NCBI GenBank assembly: GCA_016217545.1
Contig: JACRHT010000017.1
Coordinates: 1,054,001-1,118,000 of the forward strand
Reading direction: 5' to 3'
Origin: Opitutia bacterium
GTDB taxonomy: Bacteria > Verrucomicrobiota > Verrucomicrobiia > Opitutales > Opitutaceae
Length of the DNA: 64,000 nt
The notes beneath the pieces are model-generated. The model had not been told where the DNA came from. It made no database searches and saw only the letters and a list, made by a program, of their open reading frames with translations. The position numbers and the translations under genes are program-made. Position 1 is the stretch's first letter. Each line of letters opens with the position of its first letter. Shown here one piece after another: positions 9,471 through 19,565 of this stretch.

Positions 9471-11251
9471 GATTGGCTTCCTTTCCGTGGGAGCGCGTCC
9501 AAGGACTGTTTGAACACGATTAATTTTCTCTTCGAGCGCACACCCGCAAACCAGAGCAAGCCACCCAGGCCGCCGATTGTTGCAGACACGGCGAGAATGG
9601 AAACCAGATCGCTGGTGCTCTTGGACGTGATTGATAAGCACGCGACAAATACCGCAATCGCGACGGAGAAGCGCCCGACCAAGATCAGCTGGGTGACATC
9701 CTCAGGCGCCCCGACCTCCTTCTCAAAATCAACGGGCGTCTTCATCTTTGTGAAAAACACATCCACTCGCGCTTTGAACTCCGGCGAACTGTGGCGCTCG
9801 AAAAACGGGACACAGAGAAAATAAGCCAGGCTCGGAATGCCGAAGTTGACCAACAGTTGCTGCTGGAAGTTCAGCTTGAGGCCAAGCAGCGGCTCGCTCC
9901 ATAAAGTCAATACACCGCAGATCAGACCTGAGACCATGCATGCGTAGGGCGTGATCAACGGGGCGCGCCGAATGAAAAGGCCCCACAGACTCACGATACC
10001 AACGCCGACGAGAAAGTTTTGAAGCTGCAGGAGGAGTTCGAACACCCCTTTACCCTGTCGGGCGAAGACCAAGGCAAGTGTGATGATCACCCCCCCAAGA
10101 ACGAGTGTGATAATCCGACCGATCAGCAACTGCGCCCGGTCAGAGCGTGGGGGCTGAAGTTTGAAGAGCGCACAGAAGTCCGGGATAAAAACGTTGAAGT
10201 AGTTGGCCGCCTGTCGAGTGAGCCCGGAATCCATGCTGCTCAAGGTCGCCGCGAAAATGGACACCACCATGAGGCCCTTCAGTCCGGCCGGAAGCACATT
10301 AAGCGCGGCAACCGCGTATGCCGACTCGGCCGGGCTCGCGATCATCGCCAAATTCACCTGGTCGGCAAACAACAGGCGGGAGGTGACCGGCGGCACGAAC
10401 CAGATAAATGCGCCGGCGGCCATCAGCAGGCCAGAAAACAGTGCGGCATAGCGAGCGGACTTGCCGTCCTTCACCGAATTATACTTCAGCGCGTTGCCCA
10501 TGTTGACGGCGGTGTTGATCTGGATGATCACCATCGCGGCGGCCCACCAGATCGTGTAGCGACCATCCGCGGCCCATCCGGCCGGCTTGATCATCGCGTA
10601 GTCTTCGGTGAGTCCCTGTTGCTTAATGAGAGCAAGAAATTCCGCGATCCCGCCGACTTTGATTAAACACAGCACGGTAATCAAAATCGTGATTGGCATC
10701 AGGATAATGCCTTGAAGGAAATCCGTCGCGAGCCCGCCCCATGTTCCGCCAACCATGGAGTAGATCAACACGACTGCTCCCAGTGAGATAATCAGGATTT
10801 CCAAATTCAGTCCAAACATGGCCGAAGTGAATGTCGCGAGGCCGTAGAGCCAGATCGCCGGGGCGATCGCCGCAAAAATCGCGAAAATGTAAAATTGCAA
10901 ACGAGCGAGAGGCTTGTGCCACCGCTGCTCGAACACTTGCGGCATCGCGTAGACCCGCATCTGCCGGAACCAGGGAGCAACCCACACCGCCACAAAACTG
11001 CCGGCTGCCACGGCCCAAAAGATAATCATGACCGACCATCCTGCGGAGAACGCCGCTCCGGCCGCTCCGGTAAAGGTCCACGCGCTAAAACTTCCCATGA
11101 AGGCGCTCATTCCGACCAACCACCACGTGCCTTTGCATCCACTGCGAAAGTAGTCGTCGGCGTTTGCATTGAGCCTGTTGAAAACAAAACCAACCCCGAG
11201 TAGCAGCGCGAAGTAGGCGACAATGGTCACGATGTCTACGGTGGTTATCAT
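9467..11251 (-). CDS. Sodium:solute symporter (SSS family)
   Basis: This 594-residue membrane protein has about 14 hydrophobic helices. The N-terminus (VDIVTIVAYFALLLGVGFVF, then NADDYFRSGCKGTWWLVGMS and FMGSFSAWTFTGAAG) is diagnostic of SSS/SLC5 transporters. ATLSSMDSGLTRQAANYFN near residue 340 is the conserved sodium-site helix. It should import a mono- or oligosaccharide, or uronate, released by the neighbouring enzymes, driven by sodium. It lies between sulfatase 2, 6 bp upstream, and the beta-helix gene with which it overlaps by 4 bases. A transporter of this class in place of a SusCD pair is common in Verrucomicrobiota and Planctomycetota glycan loci. Confidence 0.93.
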   Translation of the reverse strand: MITTVDIVTIVAYFALLLGVGFVFNRLNANADDYFRSGCKGTWWLVGMSAFMGSFSAWTFTGAAGAAFSAGWSVMIIFWAVAAGSFVAVWVAPWFRQMRVYAMPQVFEQRWHKPLARLQFYIFAIFAAIAPAIWLYGLATFTSAMFGLNLEILIISLGAVVLIYSMVGGTWGGLATDFLQGIILMPITILITVLCLIKVGGIAEFLALIKQQGLTEDYAMIKPAGWAADGRYTIWWAAAMVIIQINTAVNMGNALKYNSVKDGKSARYAALFSGLLMAAGAFIWFVPPVTSRLLFADQVNLAMIASPAESAYAVAALNVLPAGLKGLMVVSIFAATLSSMDSGLTRQAANYFNVFIPDFCALFKLQPPRSDRAQLLIGRIITLVLGGVIITLALVFARQGKGVFELLLQLQNFLVGVGIVSLWGLFIRRAPLITPYACMVSGLICGVLTLWSEPLLGLKLNFQQQLLVNFGIPSLAYFLCVPFFERHSSPEFKARVDVFFTKMKTPVDFEKEVGAPEDVTQLILVGRFSVAIAVFVACLSITSKSTSDLVSILAVSATIGGLGGLLWFAGVRSKRKLIVFKQSLDALPRKGSQS

Positions 11252-11257
11252 TGCGAA

Positions 11258-12712
11258 CTAAGCCGTGGTGAAGGTGTGCGGATAGGGGCGTTTCCAGCCG
11301 CGCGCGGCGAAATCCAGATCCTCCCATGAAGGATCCATGCGCTTGTCCTGATGCCCATCACGAGTCGCTTTCATTACCCAGGTTGTGAGCGCTTGGTCGA
11401 GCTTCGCCTGGACTTCAAGACAGTCCGGATGGTTAAAGCGATTGCGCTGTTCCTCCGGGTCTTGCCGGAGATTGAACAGCAACGGATGGTCGCCTTCGGA
11501 TTTGATGAGCTTCCAGTCGCCCCCGAGCGCCATCCAGCCGCTACCGAGACAACCGAATAATTCTTTGCGAACCTCCCCGTCGAATCCCAACCCGGGCAAG
11601 CAACGACTATGGTTCATGCTACGCGGCAAAGGAACGCCGGCAAAGGTCAGCATCGTCGAAGTGATATCGGTAAGCTCAGCCAGTTCCTCATTGAGGACAG
11701 CCCTCACACCTCCAGCAGGACGAACAATGAGGGGAATGTGCGTGCTGCTTTCGTAAAACGTGCCCTTTCCATTAAGTGAGTGATCACCGAGTGAGTCGCC
11801 ATGATCGCTCGAGTAAATAATCACGGTGTTTTCCAGTTCACCGATTTCCTCCAACGTCGCGATGATTTTCCCGATCTCCTCGTCGACCGCTTCCACGAGT
11901 GCGACATAGTGCGCTCTAACGCGTTGCCGCTGGGCCAGAGTGACATCGGCGTAGTCAATTCCGTCCCAACTTCTACGATGGGCCGCAATGTTCTTCGCCT
12001 TCCAGACACTTAAATCACCCGGAACACTCCTCACCGGTTTCGGAATGCGCGATTCATCAACATTCCCGATTCGTTCAGGATCTGCATCGTAGGGGCAGTG
12101 CGGACTCGGAAATCCAACCATCATGGCAAACGGTTTTCCCGCCACTCGCTCCTGTTTCAGGTAGCGACATGCCTCGTCGCCGACAAACCGATCCCAGGAA
12201 TGCTCCCCAGCATTGAGCGCGAGGATTGCCCCTTTGTTTTCCAGATATCCGGGATGCTCGTTTCCGGCATATTTCCTTGTTCCGTGTTTTTGCAGATGAT
12301 CAGAATAGTCGTCCCGAATCTTGACCCACCGCTTGTCTTCACAGATCGAACGATGCCGAAATCCGAACGACGCGTCCCACGGATAAAAATGCATTTTCCC
12401 GACCGCGGCGGTATCGTAGCCCGCCGCCGCAAGGGCCTCCGGCCAGGTAATGATTCCACACGCCGCGAGATCGGGTCGGAGCCACTCGCCATTTGAAGTT
12501 ACTCCGTTCCCCAAGGCGCTTCGTCCGGTGAGCAGGCCCGCTCGGGCCGGCACGCACAATGGAGATTGCGAGTATGCGCGGGCATATCTCACGCCTTCCT
12601 TCGCCAGCCGGTCGATATTCGGGGTGCGCACAAAGTCGGCCCCATAACATCCGATGAAATCGTGACGTTGTTGATCAGGCATCAGGAAAACGAGATTGGG
12701 AGGGGAGCGCAT
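11258..12712 (-). CDS. Formylglycine-dependent sulfatase 2
   Basis: This 484-residue sulfatase starts at the ATG at 12712, placing the first metal-binding block (NLVFLMPDQQRHDFIGCYG) at the very N-terminus, with no signal peptide. The catalytic motif is CVPAR within SPLCVPARAGLLTGR, which is Cys-type. Other blocks are VGKMHFYP and VIIYSSDHGDSLGDH for metal and sulfate binding. The apparent lack of export contrasts with sulfatase 1 and suggests that it desulfates imported oligosaccharides in the cytoplasm. The upstream GH2 stop lies 5 bp away. Like sulfatase 1 it needs a maturase, and the one nearby is broken. Confidence 0.92.
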   Translation of the reverse strand: MRSPPNLVFLMPDQQRHDFIGCYGADFVRTPNIDRLAKEGVRYARAYSQSPLCVPARAGLLTGRSALGNGVTSNGEWLRPDLAACGIITWPEALAAAGYDTAAVGKMHFYPWDASFGFRHRSICEDKRWVKIRDDYSDHLQKHGTRKYAGNEHPGYLENKGAILALNAGEHSWDRFVGDEACRYLKQERVAGKPFAMMVGFPSPHCPYDADPERIGNVDESRIPKPVRSVPGDLSVWKAKNIAAHRRSWDGIDYADVTLAQRQRVRAHYVALVEAVDEEIGKIIATLEEIGELENTVIIYSSDHGDSLGDHSLNGKGTFYESSTHIPLIVRPAGGVRAVLNEELAELTDITSTMLTFAGVPLPRSMNHSRCLPGLGFDGEVRKELFGCLGSGWMALGGDWKLIKSEGDHPLLFNLRQDPEEQRNRFNHPDCLEVQAKLDQALTTWVMKATRDGHQDKRMDPSWEDLDFAARGWKRPYPHTFTTA

Positions 12713-12717
12713 CGGTG

Positions 12718-15700
12718 TCAGGTGAATGAAATGGTGAACGTAAAATTGTAGTTTCCTGCCGGCAGGCGATATTGCGTGAGAGCATCGTTGCCGCACGCCG
12801 CATTACCCAAACCGCGTTGGGCAAAATCGATGTTAACGATGGTCTCCGTCCGCGGGGTCAATTCGCCGGGATGACGCGCCTGCATCAGGTCTGCGGCCGA
12901 GAAATGGCTCACAGAAAACTCCATCGGAGAGTCATACTCAAAGCGCACGCTCCTGCCCCCCGGCGTCGAAAGTTCGAACCAACGGACGTCAGTGTGGTTT
13001 CCGTGTTCCTGAGGCAGCAAATAGGGCACGAACTGGTCGGTTACGGTCGATTCGAAACGGCTGATCCAACCACCAGCCTTTCGATCGCAATACGTCTCCC
13101 AAGGTCCCCGACCGAACCAGACGATGCGCTCGAAGTCCGCCGGCAACGACAAGGTAAGGCCAACCCGCGGTAAATCGGGCAAGGCAGTATCCAGTTCAAC
13201 CCGTGCATCACAGCGCATTCGCGCATCGGGCAAAACCTGCCAACCAAGGTGAAGGGCGCCACGGACACACTTCTTGAGCGAAATATCGTGAATCGTGGTG
13301 AAGACGCAACCGTCCGCTAGGTTTGTAGACACACTGGAAGATCTTTTTTCCAAAACAACCTGATCGTATCCTGCATCAATCCACCGCGTGAGCGCCTTGG
13401 TTTCATTGCCCGGTCCCAACAGACGCAGACCGTCATTATCAGTCGGGCAACGCCACAGGTTCAACGTGGGGGCGGACTTCAATAGCTCTTGTCCACGAAA
13501 CGCCCACGATCGCCAGAGACCGCTGGTCCCATCCATCTCGCACTTCAAGGCAACGCCAGGCTTTCCATCCGGCGATTCTGCCTTCATCCCGCGTGCTGGA
13601 AACAGCAGAAACTGCTCCCACGCCATTTCTGCGCCAATGGGACAGAAAGTTTCTTCCTTGGAAGCGGAGAAGGAAAAGCGGATGAACGTTTCCGCTGCTT
13701 GCGCCGCCGCGAGCGACACCACGTCGGAATCAATCGCAAATTCCAAAGAATCTCCTGGATGAACATCGAGCGCAGGAAGCAGCCCGCTCGCAATCCGAAG
13801 ACCACCCGACTCGATTACCCAACTACCCTTTAACCATTCAAGGGAGGTGAAGGACTGTTTGTTGTGCAGGCGAAATATCCCTTTCGCACCATCGATGGCC
13901 TCGAGCCGCAGAGGCTGCGCGAGCTTCTTGAATTCAAATGCTGCCGGGTGAGGCGTCCGATCCGGCCACACCAAGCCGTCCGCAACGAAGTTCGCATCAT
14001 GCGGGGTCTCTCCAAAATCCCCGCCATACGCCCAGAATTCACGGCCACCCGGATCCGCTTTAACCAGTCCGTGATCGACCCACTCCCAAATGAATCCGCC
14101 CTGCAAGCCGGGCATGGTCTCAAAGAGGTCGAAATATTCGCGAAGGTTTCCATTCGCATTGCCCATGGCGTGGGAGAACTCACAGGCAATGCACGGACGC
14201 GGCTCTTCGGTGTGCGCAGAGACCTCAACAAGCCGCTCCAACGGTGGATACATTGGACAGATTAAATCGGTCACACTGAAATAATCGGGGCGGTGCGCGC
14301 CGGTGGCTCCCCACGCCCAGTTCATTTCACGTGTCGCACCTTCGTAGTGAATCAGTCGATTCGGATCGTAACGCCTGATCCAGCCGGCGAGCGCATCATG
14401 ACTGGCCCCGTAGCCGCTCTCGTTACCGAGTGACCAGGCAATGATACACGCGTGATTTTTATCCCGTTGAATCATCCGCATCCCGCGATCCAGCCAGGCG
14501 GCGGTGTAGCGTGGATCATCCGCCAAACTGCTCCGAAAAGCATGGCATTCTATGTCCGCCTCGTCGATGACGTAGAGTCCGTGACGATCACACAGTTCGT
14601 AGAGATAGCTGTCGGCCGGGTAATGCGAACAACGAATCGCATTCATGTTAAGGCGCTTCATCAAACGCACATCGGCCTCCATCGTATCGCGCGGGACAGC
14701 GCGGCCTTCTCGATCATGATGGTCGTGTAGGTTTACTCCCTTGATCAGCACGCGCTGGCCATTGATCAGCAGAGAACGTCCGGTGATCTCGAGACGGCGA
14801 AACCCAATGTAAAACGCGTGGCGCTCATGGACCGTTTCGCCAAAACAAAGCTCCACGCGCGCGAGATACAGATTGGGATCCTCATGCGACCACAAAAAAG
14901 GCGCTGTTACAGGTCGGACGCCTTCAAGTTGCCACCACTTCCGAGTCTCGTCGTTAATCTTCGCATCGACATTGAGCGTCCAAGGTTCTGACCAAACAGA
15001 GTTCCCTTTGGGATCCGTCAACCGCACTGTCACCGTCCACCCCTCTTCCGGACGATCGGGAAAGCCAAGCCGAATTCGGAAGCGACACTTCGCGTCCGAG
15101 AGATTCCTTTCCAACAACGGTTCTGCGAAAATGTCGTCTATCCGAACCGGTGGCGTCGAACGCAGGAACACTTCGCGGAAAATGCCAGCAAGCCACCAGT
15201 GATCCTGATCTTCCAGGTAACTGGCGTCAGACCACTGCACGACCATGGCCGCAATCAGGTTTTTGCCTTCGCGCAACTCGGACGTGATTTCAAATTCCGC
15301 CGGAAGGCGTGAGCCCTTGCTCAATCCGATAAATTTCCCGTTCAACCAGACGCACAACACGCTTTCTGCGCCCCCAAAGTGCAGGACTGTGCGTCGGTTT
15401 ATCCAATCCTTCGCGACGCTGAATTCCTTGCGATAAAGCCCTGTCGGATTTGAAGACGGCACCGCGGGCGGCGTCTCCCGAAATGGCATCTTAACATTTG
15501 TGTAGTGCGGCTGCCCAAAACCTTTCATCTGCCAATTGCTCGGCACCGGTAAGCTTGTCCAACCGCTGTCGTCGAAGTCAGGATGGACGAATCCATCCGG
15601 AGCGTCTTCCGGGCAACGTAAGAAAGAAAACCGCCACAGCCCATTGAGAGGAAAATACCAACGCGACGTCTCGCCTGAATCTGAAAACTCAACCCCATCG

Positions 15701-15801
15701 CGGGCAATCAAGCGCGGCCTGCTTTCCAGGCGGTTGAGGTTCATCAGCTCGGGCAGCAGATAGAATTTGCCGGGCAGTTCAGGGGGTAACGACACTCTCA
15801 C
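12718..15801 (-). CDS. Glycoside hydrolase family 2, LacZ-type beta-galactosidase
   Basis: This 1027-residue protein has LacZ size and five-domain layout. The jelly-roll carries VPSNWQMKGFGQPHYTN, the Ig-like domains follow, and the barrel carries AIRCSHYPADSYLYELCD. The acid/base Glu lies in WSLGNESGYG near residue 450 and the nucleophile Glu in CEFSHAMGNANG near 525. The C-terminal beta-galactosidase small-chain domain includes RIVWFGRGPWETYCDR. No signal peptide is seen. The start at 15801 is GTG; an in-frame ATG at 15744 directly before NLNRLESRP is a good alternative. It heads the operon and is divergent from the araC-type gene, which probably regulates it. A galactose-containing glycan is a reasonable inference. 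Confidence 0.92.
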   Translation of the reverse strand: MRVSLPPELPGKFYLLPELMNLNRLESRPRLIARDGVEFSDSGETSRWYFPLNGLWRFSFLRCPEDAPDGFVHPDFDDSGWTSLPVPSNWQMKGFGQPHYTNVKMPFRETPPAVPSSNPTGLYRKEFSVAKDWINRRTVLHFGGAESVLCVWLNGKFIGLSKGSRLPAEFEITSELREGKNLIAAMVVQWSDASYLEDQDHWWLAGIFREVFLRSTPPVRIDDIFAEPLLERNLSDAKCRFRIRLGFPDRPEEGWTVTVRLTDPKGNSVWSEPWTLNVDAKINDETRKWWQLEGVRPVTAPFLWSHEDPNLYLARVELCFGETVHERHAFYIGFRRLEITGRSLLINGQRVLIKGVNLHDHHDREGRAVPRDTMEADVRLMKRLNMNAIRCSHYPADSYLYELCDRHGLYVIDEADIECHAFRSSLADDPRYTAAWLDRGMRMIQRDKNHACIIAWSLGNESGYGASHDALAGWIRRYDPNRLIHYEGATREMNWAWGATGAHRPDYFSVTDLICPMYPPLERLVEVSAHTEEPRPCIACEFSHAMGNANGNLREYFDLFETMPGLQGGFIWEWVDHGLVKADPGGREFWAYGGDFGETPHDANFVADGLVWPDRTPHPAAFEFKKLAQPLRLEAIDGAKGIFRLHNKQSFTSLEWLKGSWVIESGGLRIASGLLPALDVHPGDSLEFAIDSDVVSLAAAQAAETFIRFSFSASKEETFCPIGAEMAWEQFLLFPARGMKAESPDGKPGVALKCEMDGTSGLWRSWAFRGQELLKSAPTLNLWRCPTDNDGLRLLGPGNETKALTRWIDAGYDQVVLEKRSSSVSTNLADGCVFTTIHDISLKKCVRGALHLGWQVLPDARMRCDARVELDTALPDLPRVGLTLSLPADFERIVWFGRGPWETYCDRKAGGWISRFESTVTDQFVPYLLPQEHGNHTDVRWFELSTPGGRSVRFEYDSPMEFSVSHFSAADLMQARHPGELTPRTETIVNIDFAQRGLGNAACGNDALTQYRLPAGNYNFTFTISFT

Positions 15802-15968
15802 ACTTTAACAGAATCGCGTTTCTTATGGTTGTAATATTTTGACTTGATGTTGTATTTTTAGCGCATGACTTCCGCCAACAGGCTTTTCGCGAACGAAGGC
15901 ATCGCGCGGCCGGAGTCCGTGAGATTTAGTTGTCTCGCACGCTAGATAAACCGTAGTTCGCCAGAATC

Positions 15969-16844
15969 ATGAGCAACATCGCGAATGAAGAAATCGCCTT
16001 CCCGGTCCTCGAAGCGGCTCTTTGCTCTTACCCCCGACGGCTTCACGTTTTCCCGAAAACCAAAGTGCACGAGCATTCGTTCTTTGAATTGGCGTTCGCG
16101 CTCGAAGACGGGGCTGCTTGGGACTTTCCGGATCTTCGCAAGAGGGTTACCCTTCCCAAAGGATACTGGATTCTGACTCCCCCAAAAACCAGACACGCTG
16201 AATTCTTCACCCATCATCGCGATCCCCTGTTAGGCTGGATCGGATTTACAGTGCCGGCGGGCTGCTCGCTGGAGAGCGCTCTGGTCAACAGGGCGTTTCG
16301 AGCCTTTCGTTGCTTTTCGGGCCCCGATCATCCGCAGAAGCTTCTAGACGAAATATTAAATGAACAGGAGCACGCACTACTCTATTGGAAGCAAAAGCGA
16401 CGCTTGGTGCTTCAGCGGCTAGTCCTTACTCTTATGAGGGACGCAAAAGAGGATGAAGTTCATCCTGCAACGATTGAGCGCGTCATCCCGCATCTTTCGG
16501 CGAATCTTCCGACTTATCTGGATAATGCAGCTTACTTTCTGGCTGAACATTTTGCCAGGCCGTCGGCCGTGACCGAGGTCGCTCAATTTTATCGCGTTTC
16601 TGAAACGCACTTCATGCGCTTGTTCAGGAGGCGGTTTAAGGTTTCGCCCAAAGCATTTCAAATGGATGCACGTAACGCAGAAGTTAAGCGCCTTCTTGAA
16701 AGCACGGACAACGATCAGCTTTCTATCGCCGTGCAGTGCGGATTTCATGATGCATCGCACCTCTCAAAGTTTTTTAGGAAACGCAACGGCATCACACCGC
16801 AAGCCTTTCGCGAGAGAGTTTCCAAATCAGAGAAGGCTCAATAG
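15969..16844 (+). CDS. AraC-family transcriptional regulator
   Basis: This 291-residue protein has an N-terminal cupin-like sensor half, with HVFPKTKVHEHSFFELAFAL giving the usual His-rich strand. The C-terminus holds two helix-turn-helix units: AVTEVAQFYRVSETHFMRLF, then LSIAVQCGFHDASHLSKFF followed by the family signature RKRNGITPQAFRE. It is divergent from the LacZ-type gene across a 167-bp gap, the classic place for a local activator of a sugar operon. The ligand is unknown but is probably a sugar released from the glycan. Confidence 0.9.
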   Translation: MSNIANEEIAFPVLEAALCSYPRRLHVFPKTKVHEHSFFELAFALEDGAAWDFPDLRKRVTLPKGYWILTPPKTRHAEFFTHHRDPLLGWIGFTVPAGCSLESALVNRAFRAFRCFSGPDHPQKLLDEILNEQEHALLYWKQKRRLVLQRLVLTLMRDAKEDEVHPATIERVIPHLSANLPTYLDNAAYFLAEHFARPSAVTEVAQFYRVSETHFMRLFRRRFKVSPKAFQMDARNAEVKRLLESTDNDQLSIAVQCGFHDASHLSKFFRKRNGITPQAFRERVSKSEKAQ

Positions 16845-17292
16845 CCGGCTAGGATCGACGCTTCGTTGATCTCGCGAAACAGGGAACGTCAAAGTCTGGA
16901 ATATACAACAGCGGCTTCAGTAGTTACAATGCCGTAGGCTTTAACAATAGTGGGTAATCTGGTGTTTTTGGGCGATTGAAACGCTACGCTCTCCAGATAT
17001 CGGCTTGGTTTCGATGCTTCTATGCGGGAATGCAGAGCTCGCCTGTTAATCGCCTACAGGCTCGTGACGTTCTGCAATTTTACCGCCGCAGTTCCAGTTG
17101 CTGCATGGCGGTCGCCGGCACGGAGGTTTGTCAGCGCTGGCGGCGTCACATGGCGCCGACCATGCAAGTGAATTCAGACTTCAGTCCCGTCCACGTAGCC
17201 GGCCAGTCGTTTGTCGCTGGCCCTGTGACCGGCTATGGCCGCCGGACCGGATGCAAGCCGGGGCTAGTAGCGAAATTCCATTCCTTTCGTCC
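16845..17292 (+). other. Intergenic stretch with no recognised feature
   Basis: These 448 bases separate the araC-type gene from the SulP gene. The first part is relatively AT-rich and the last 150 bases become GC-rich towards the transporter. An open frame in phase with SulP reaches back to 17098, but its sequence (Arg/His-rich, no membrane character) does not look like transporter and is treated as noncoding. I see no tRNA, clear promoter or strong hairpin here. Confidence 0.5.
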
Positions 17293-19143
17293 ATGGTGAA
17301 TAAAATTTTCAAGTCTGCGCAAATGGACGAACTCAACGACCTGACGGAGGTCGCAGAGCGACGGCTCACCAAACTGGGTGGTCGGCTGCGGGATAATCTG
17401 GTCCCGCCCCTGTTGCGTAGCCTGCCGGAAAGCGACCGGTCTGCCTGGCGAGCCGACCTCGTAGCCGGCCTGACGATTGCCGCACTCACCATTCCTCAAT
17501 CTGTCGCCTTCGCCCTGCTGATCGGCATCCCCGTGCCCGCCGTCATCGCCTGCGCGATCGTGGGCACGGTGATTTGTTCCCTCTATTGCTCTTCGCGCCA
17601 TCTCGTCTTCGGCCCGACCAACACTATCAGCCTGATTCTCGCAGGAGCGCTGCTCACTCTCGCCGACAATCCCCTCGACCCGCTTCAAAAGGTGCTCCTC
17701 ATCGGGTTCTTGATGGGCACCTTGCAACTGGCCGCCGGCCTCACCGGTTTCGGCAAGATCACGCAATTTGTCTCACGTTCCGTCATCGTCGGCTACACCA
17801 CCGCGGTCGGCACCCTCATCGCCATCGGCCAGATGGGCAATCTCTTCGGCATCGCCCGAGGCCCGGAGGTAAGTCTGCCCGGCACCCTCAGGCACCTCGC
17901 CGCGAACGTCATCACGTTCAACTTCAACGAGGCCACGGCCGTAGTTGGCCTCGGCAGCCTGCTTCTCATCATCTGGCTACGCCGGTGGCGGCCCCGCTGG
18001 CCCGACGGCCTGCCCACCTTGATCCTTGCAGGATTGGCCTCATGGGCCTTGCATCTCGATGAACACGGTGTGGGTGTCGTGCGCGACTTGGGCGAGATTT
18101 CGGGCGGCGTGCCTTTCTTCACCGGTTTTCCGCTCAATGCCGACGGCCTCGCGTTGCTGCCAAGTATCACCAGCGTCGCGATTGCGGCCGCCGTCCTGGG
18201 CATGCTCGAGTCGGTCACCATCGCCAAGAGCCTCGCAACCAAAACGGGCCAGCGCATCGATCCGGATCAGGAACTCATCGGCATGGGACTGGGTAATCTG
18301 ATCGGCGCGGGTTTCGGCGCCATGCCCGGCTCCGCCTCCTTCCTGCGCAGCGCCGCCGGCCTCCAAGCCGGGGCGCGCACCCAGTGGGCCGTGATCACTG
18401 GCAGCGCCGTGGTGCTCTTGCTCGTTCTGTTGCTCGCACCGTTACTGGCCTATATCCCTATTGCCGCCATCGCCGCCTACCTGATCGTCATCGCTATCCG
18501 GCTCTTCCAACCTGCGCAGATCTTCATCGTCCGCCGCTCCACGCGCGCCGACGCCATGGTCTTCTGGGTCACACTGATCGCCGCCCTCTTCCTGCAACTC
18601 GACACCGCCATCTACACCGGCATCGGCATCTCCCTGGTGTTGTTCCTGCAAAAGGCCAGTGCGCCCACTTTGCTGGAGCACGCCTTCGACGAACAGGGCC
18701 AGCTGTCGCAGATCGACGCTCCTGCCGAGCGCAATCACCCGCAGGTCTCTATTGTGCACGTGGAAGGCGATTTGTTCTTCGGAGCGGCGGACCTCTTCCA
18801 GGAAGGCGTCCGACGGCTCGCCGAGGACCCGAACATCCGCGTATTCATCCTGAGGATGAAAAACGCTCGGCATCTCGACGCGACAACGGTCATGGCGCTG
18901 GGCCAGTTGCTCGACTACCTGCAATCGCAGGACCGGCATCTGCTCATCTCCGGGGTCCACGGCGATGTGGCCGTCGTGCTCAAGCGTAGCGGCCTGCACG
19001 CCAAGATCGGGTTGGACAATCTCTTCCCCGCCGAGGAAAACTCCACGATGGCCACCAAAAAGGCCCTTCAGCGCGCCCAAGATCTCATTGGCGTCAAACC
19101 CGACCTCCGAGTCTTTTATCAACGATCCGCTGCCGCTCCGTAG
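17293..19143 (+). CDS. SulP-family anion (sulfate) permease with STAS domain
   Basis: This 616-residue protein has a membrane region of about residues 60-440 with SulP signatures: ADLVAGLTIAALTIPQSVAF in the first helix, LVFGPTNTISLILAGAL in the third, and FGAMPGSASFLRSAAG in the centre. A C-terminal STAS domain (about 475-590) includes VSIVHVEGDLFFGAADLF and HLDATTVMALGQLLDYL. The family exchanges or symports sulfate, bicarbonate or related anions. The start at 17293 has no clear ribosome site; 17323 is an alternative. Location between a two-sulfatase locus and a sulfatase-maturase gene makes sulfate handling attractive, though the anion is not determined. Confidence 0.9.
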   Translation: MVNKIFKSAQMDELNDLTEVAERRLTKLGGRLRDNLVPPLLRSLPESDRSAWRADLVAGLTIAALTIPQSVAFALLIGIPVPAVIACAIVGTVICSLYCSSRHLVFGPTNTISLILAGALLTLADNPLDPLQKVLLIGFLMGTLQLAAGLTGFGKITQFVSRSVIVGYTTAVGTLIAIGQMGNLFGIARGPEVSLPGTLRHLAANVITFNFNEATAVVGLGSLLLIIWLRRWRPRWPDGLPTLILAGLASWALHLDEHGVGVVRDLGEISGGVPFFTGFPLNADGLALLPSITSVAIAAAVLGMLESVTIAKSLATKTGQRIDPDQELIGMGLGNLIGAGFGAMPGSASFLRSAAGLQAGARTQWAVITGSAVVLLLVLLLAPLLAYIPIAAIAAYLIVIAIRLFQPAQIFIVRRSTRADAMVFWVTLIAALFLQLDTAIYTGIGISLVLFLQKASAPTLLEHAFDEQGQLSQIDAPAERNHPQVSIVHVEGDLFFGAADLFQEGVRRLAEDPNIRVFILRMKNARHLDATTVMALGQLLDYLQSQDRHLLISGVHGDVAVVLKRSGLHAKIGLDNLFPAEENSTMATKKALQRAQDLIGVKPDLRVFYQRSAAAP

Positions 19144-19169
19144 ACGACCGTCTCTCGTCGCCTCTTCCC

Positions 19170-19565
19170 ATGTCACTTTCAACGCAGCCCGGTCCGCCCC
19201 CGCCCAAGGCCAAGGCACCTTTTCACCTGATGACCAAGCCCATTGGGTCGCGGGGCAACCTCGACTGCAGCTATTGTTTCTATCTAGAGAGGGAAAAACT
19301 CTACACCGACGTCGGCGGAATGCGCATGAAGCCCGAGGGGTTGGAAACGTATGTCCGGGATTACATCGCCGCACAGCCTGGCCCGGTCGTCAGCTTCGCC
19401 TGGCTGGGCGGCGAACCGACGCTGCTCGGAGTAGACTTCTTTCGCACCGCTACCGCCCTGCAGGCCCAATACGCCAACGGGAAGACCATCGAGAACGCCT
19501 TTCAGACCAACGGTGTCCTCTTGGATGACGAGTGGGGCGCGTTCCTCCAACAACACCGGTTTCTG
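19170..19565 (+). pseudogene. 5' fragment of anaerobic sulfatase-maturating enzyme (radical SAM), truncated
   Basis: The first 132 codons match the N-terminal part of anSME/SPASM radical SAM proteins: HLMTKPIG, then NLDCSYCFYLEREKLY, FAWLGGEPTLLGVDFF and AFQTNGVLLDDEWGAFLQQH. Homology stops at about 19,566, where an opposite-strand transposase fragment begins, so the SPASM part (about two thirds of the protein) is missing. In addition, the first cysteine of the CxxxCxxC iron-sulfur motif is replaced by glycine (GGC at 19254-19256 where TGC would be expected). The gene therefore looks dead. The frame stays open to 19994 only by chance. Its intact form would have activated Cys-type sulfatases such as the two encoded upstream. 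Confidence 0.82.

Noticed and set aside
15839-15844. TTGACT as a -35 box for the araC-type gene
   Set aside because: No acceptable -10 box occurs 16-19 bases downstream.
17098-17292. N-terminal extension of the SulP permease
   Set aside because: The extra 65 residues are His/Arg-rich and lack similarity to SulP N-termini. The ATG at 17293 gives a normal length.
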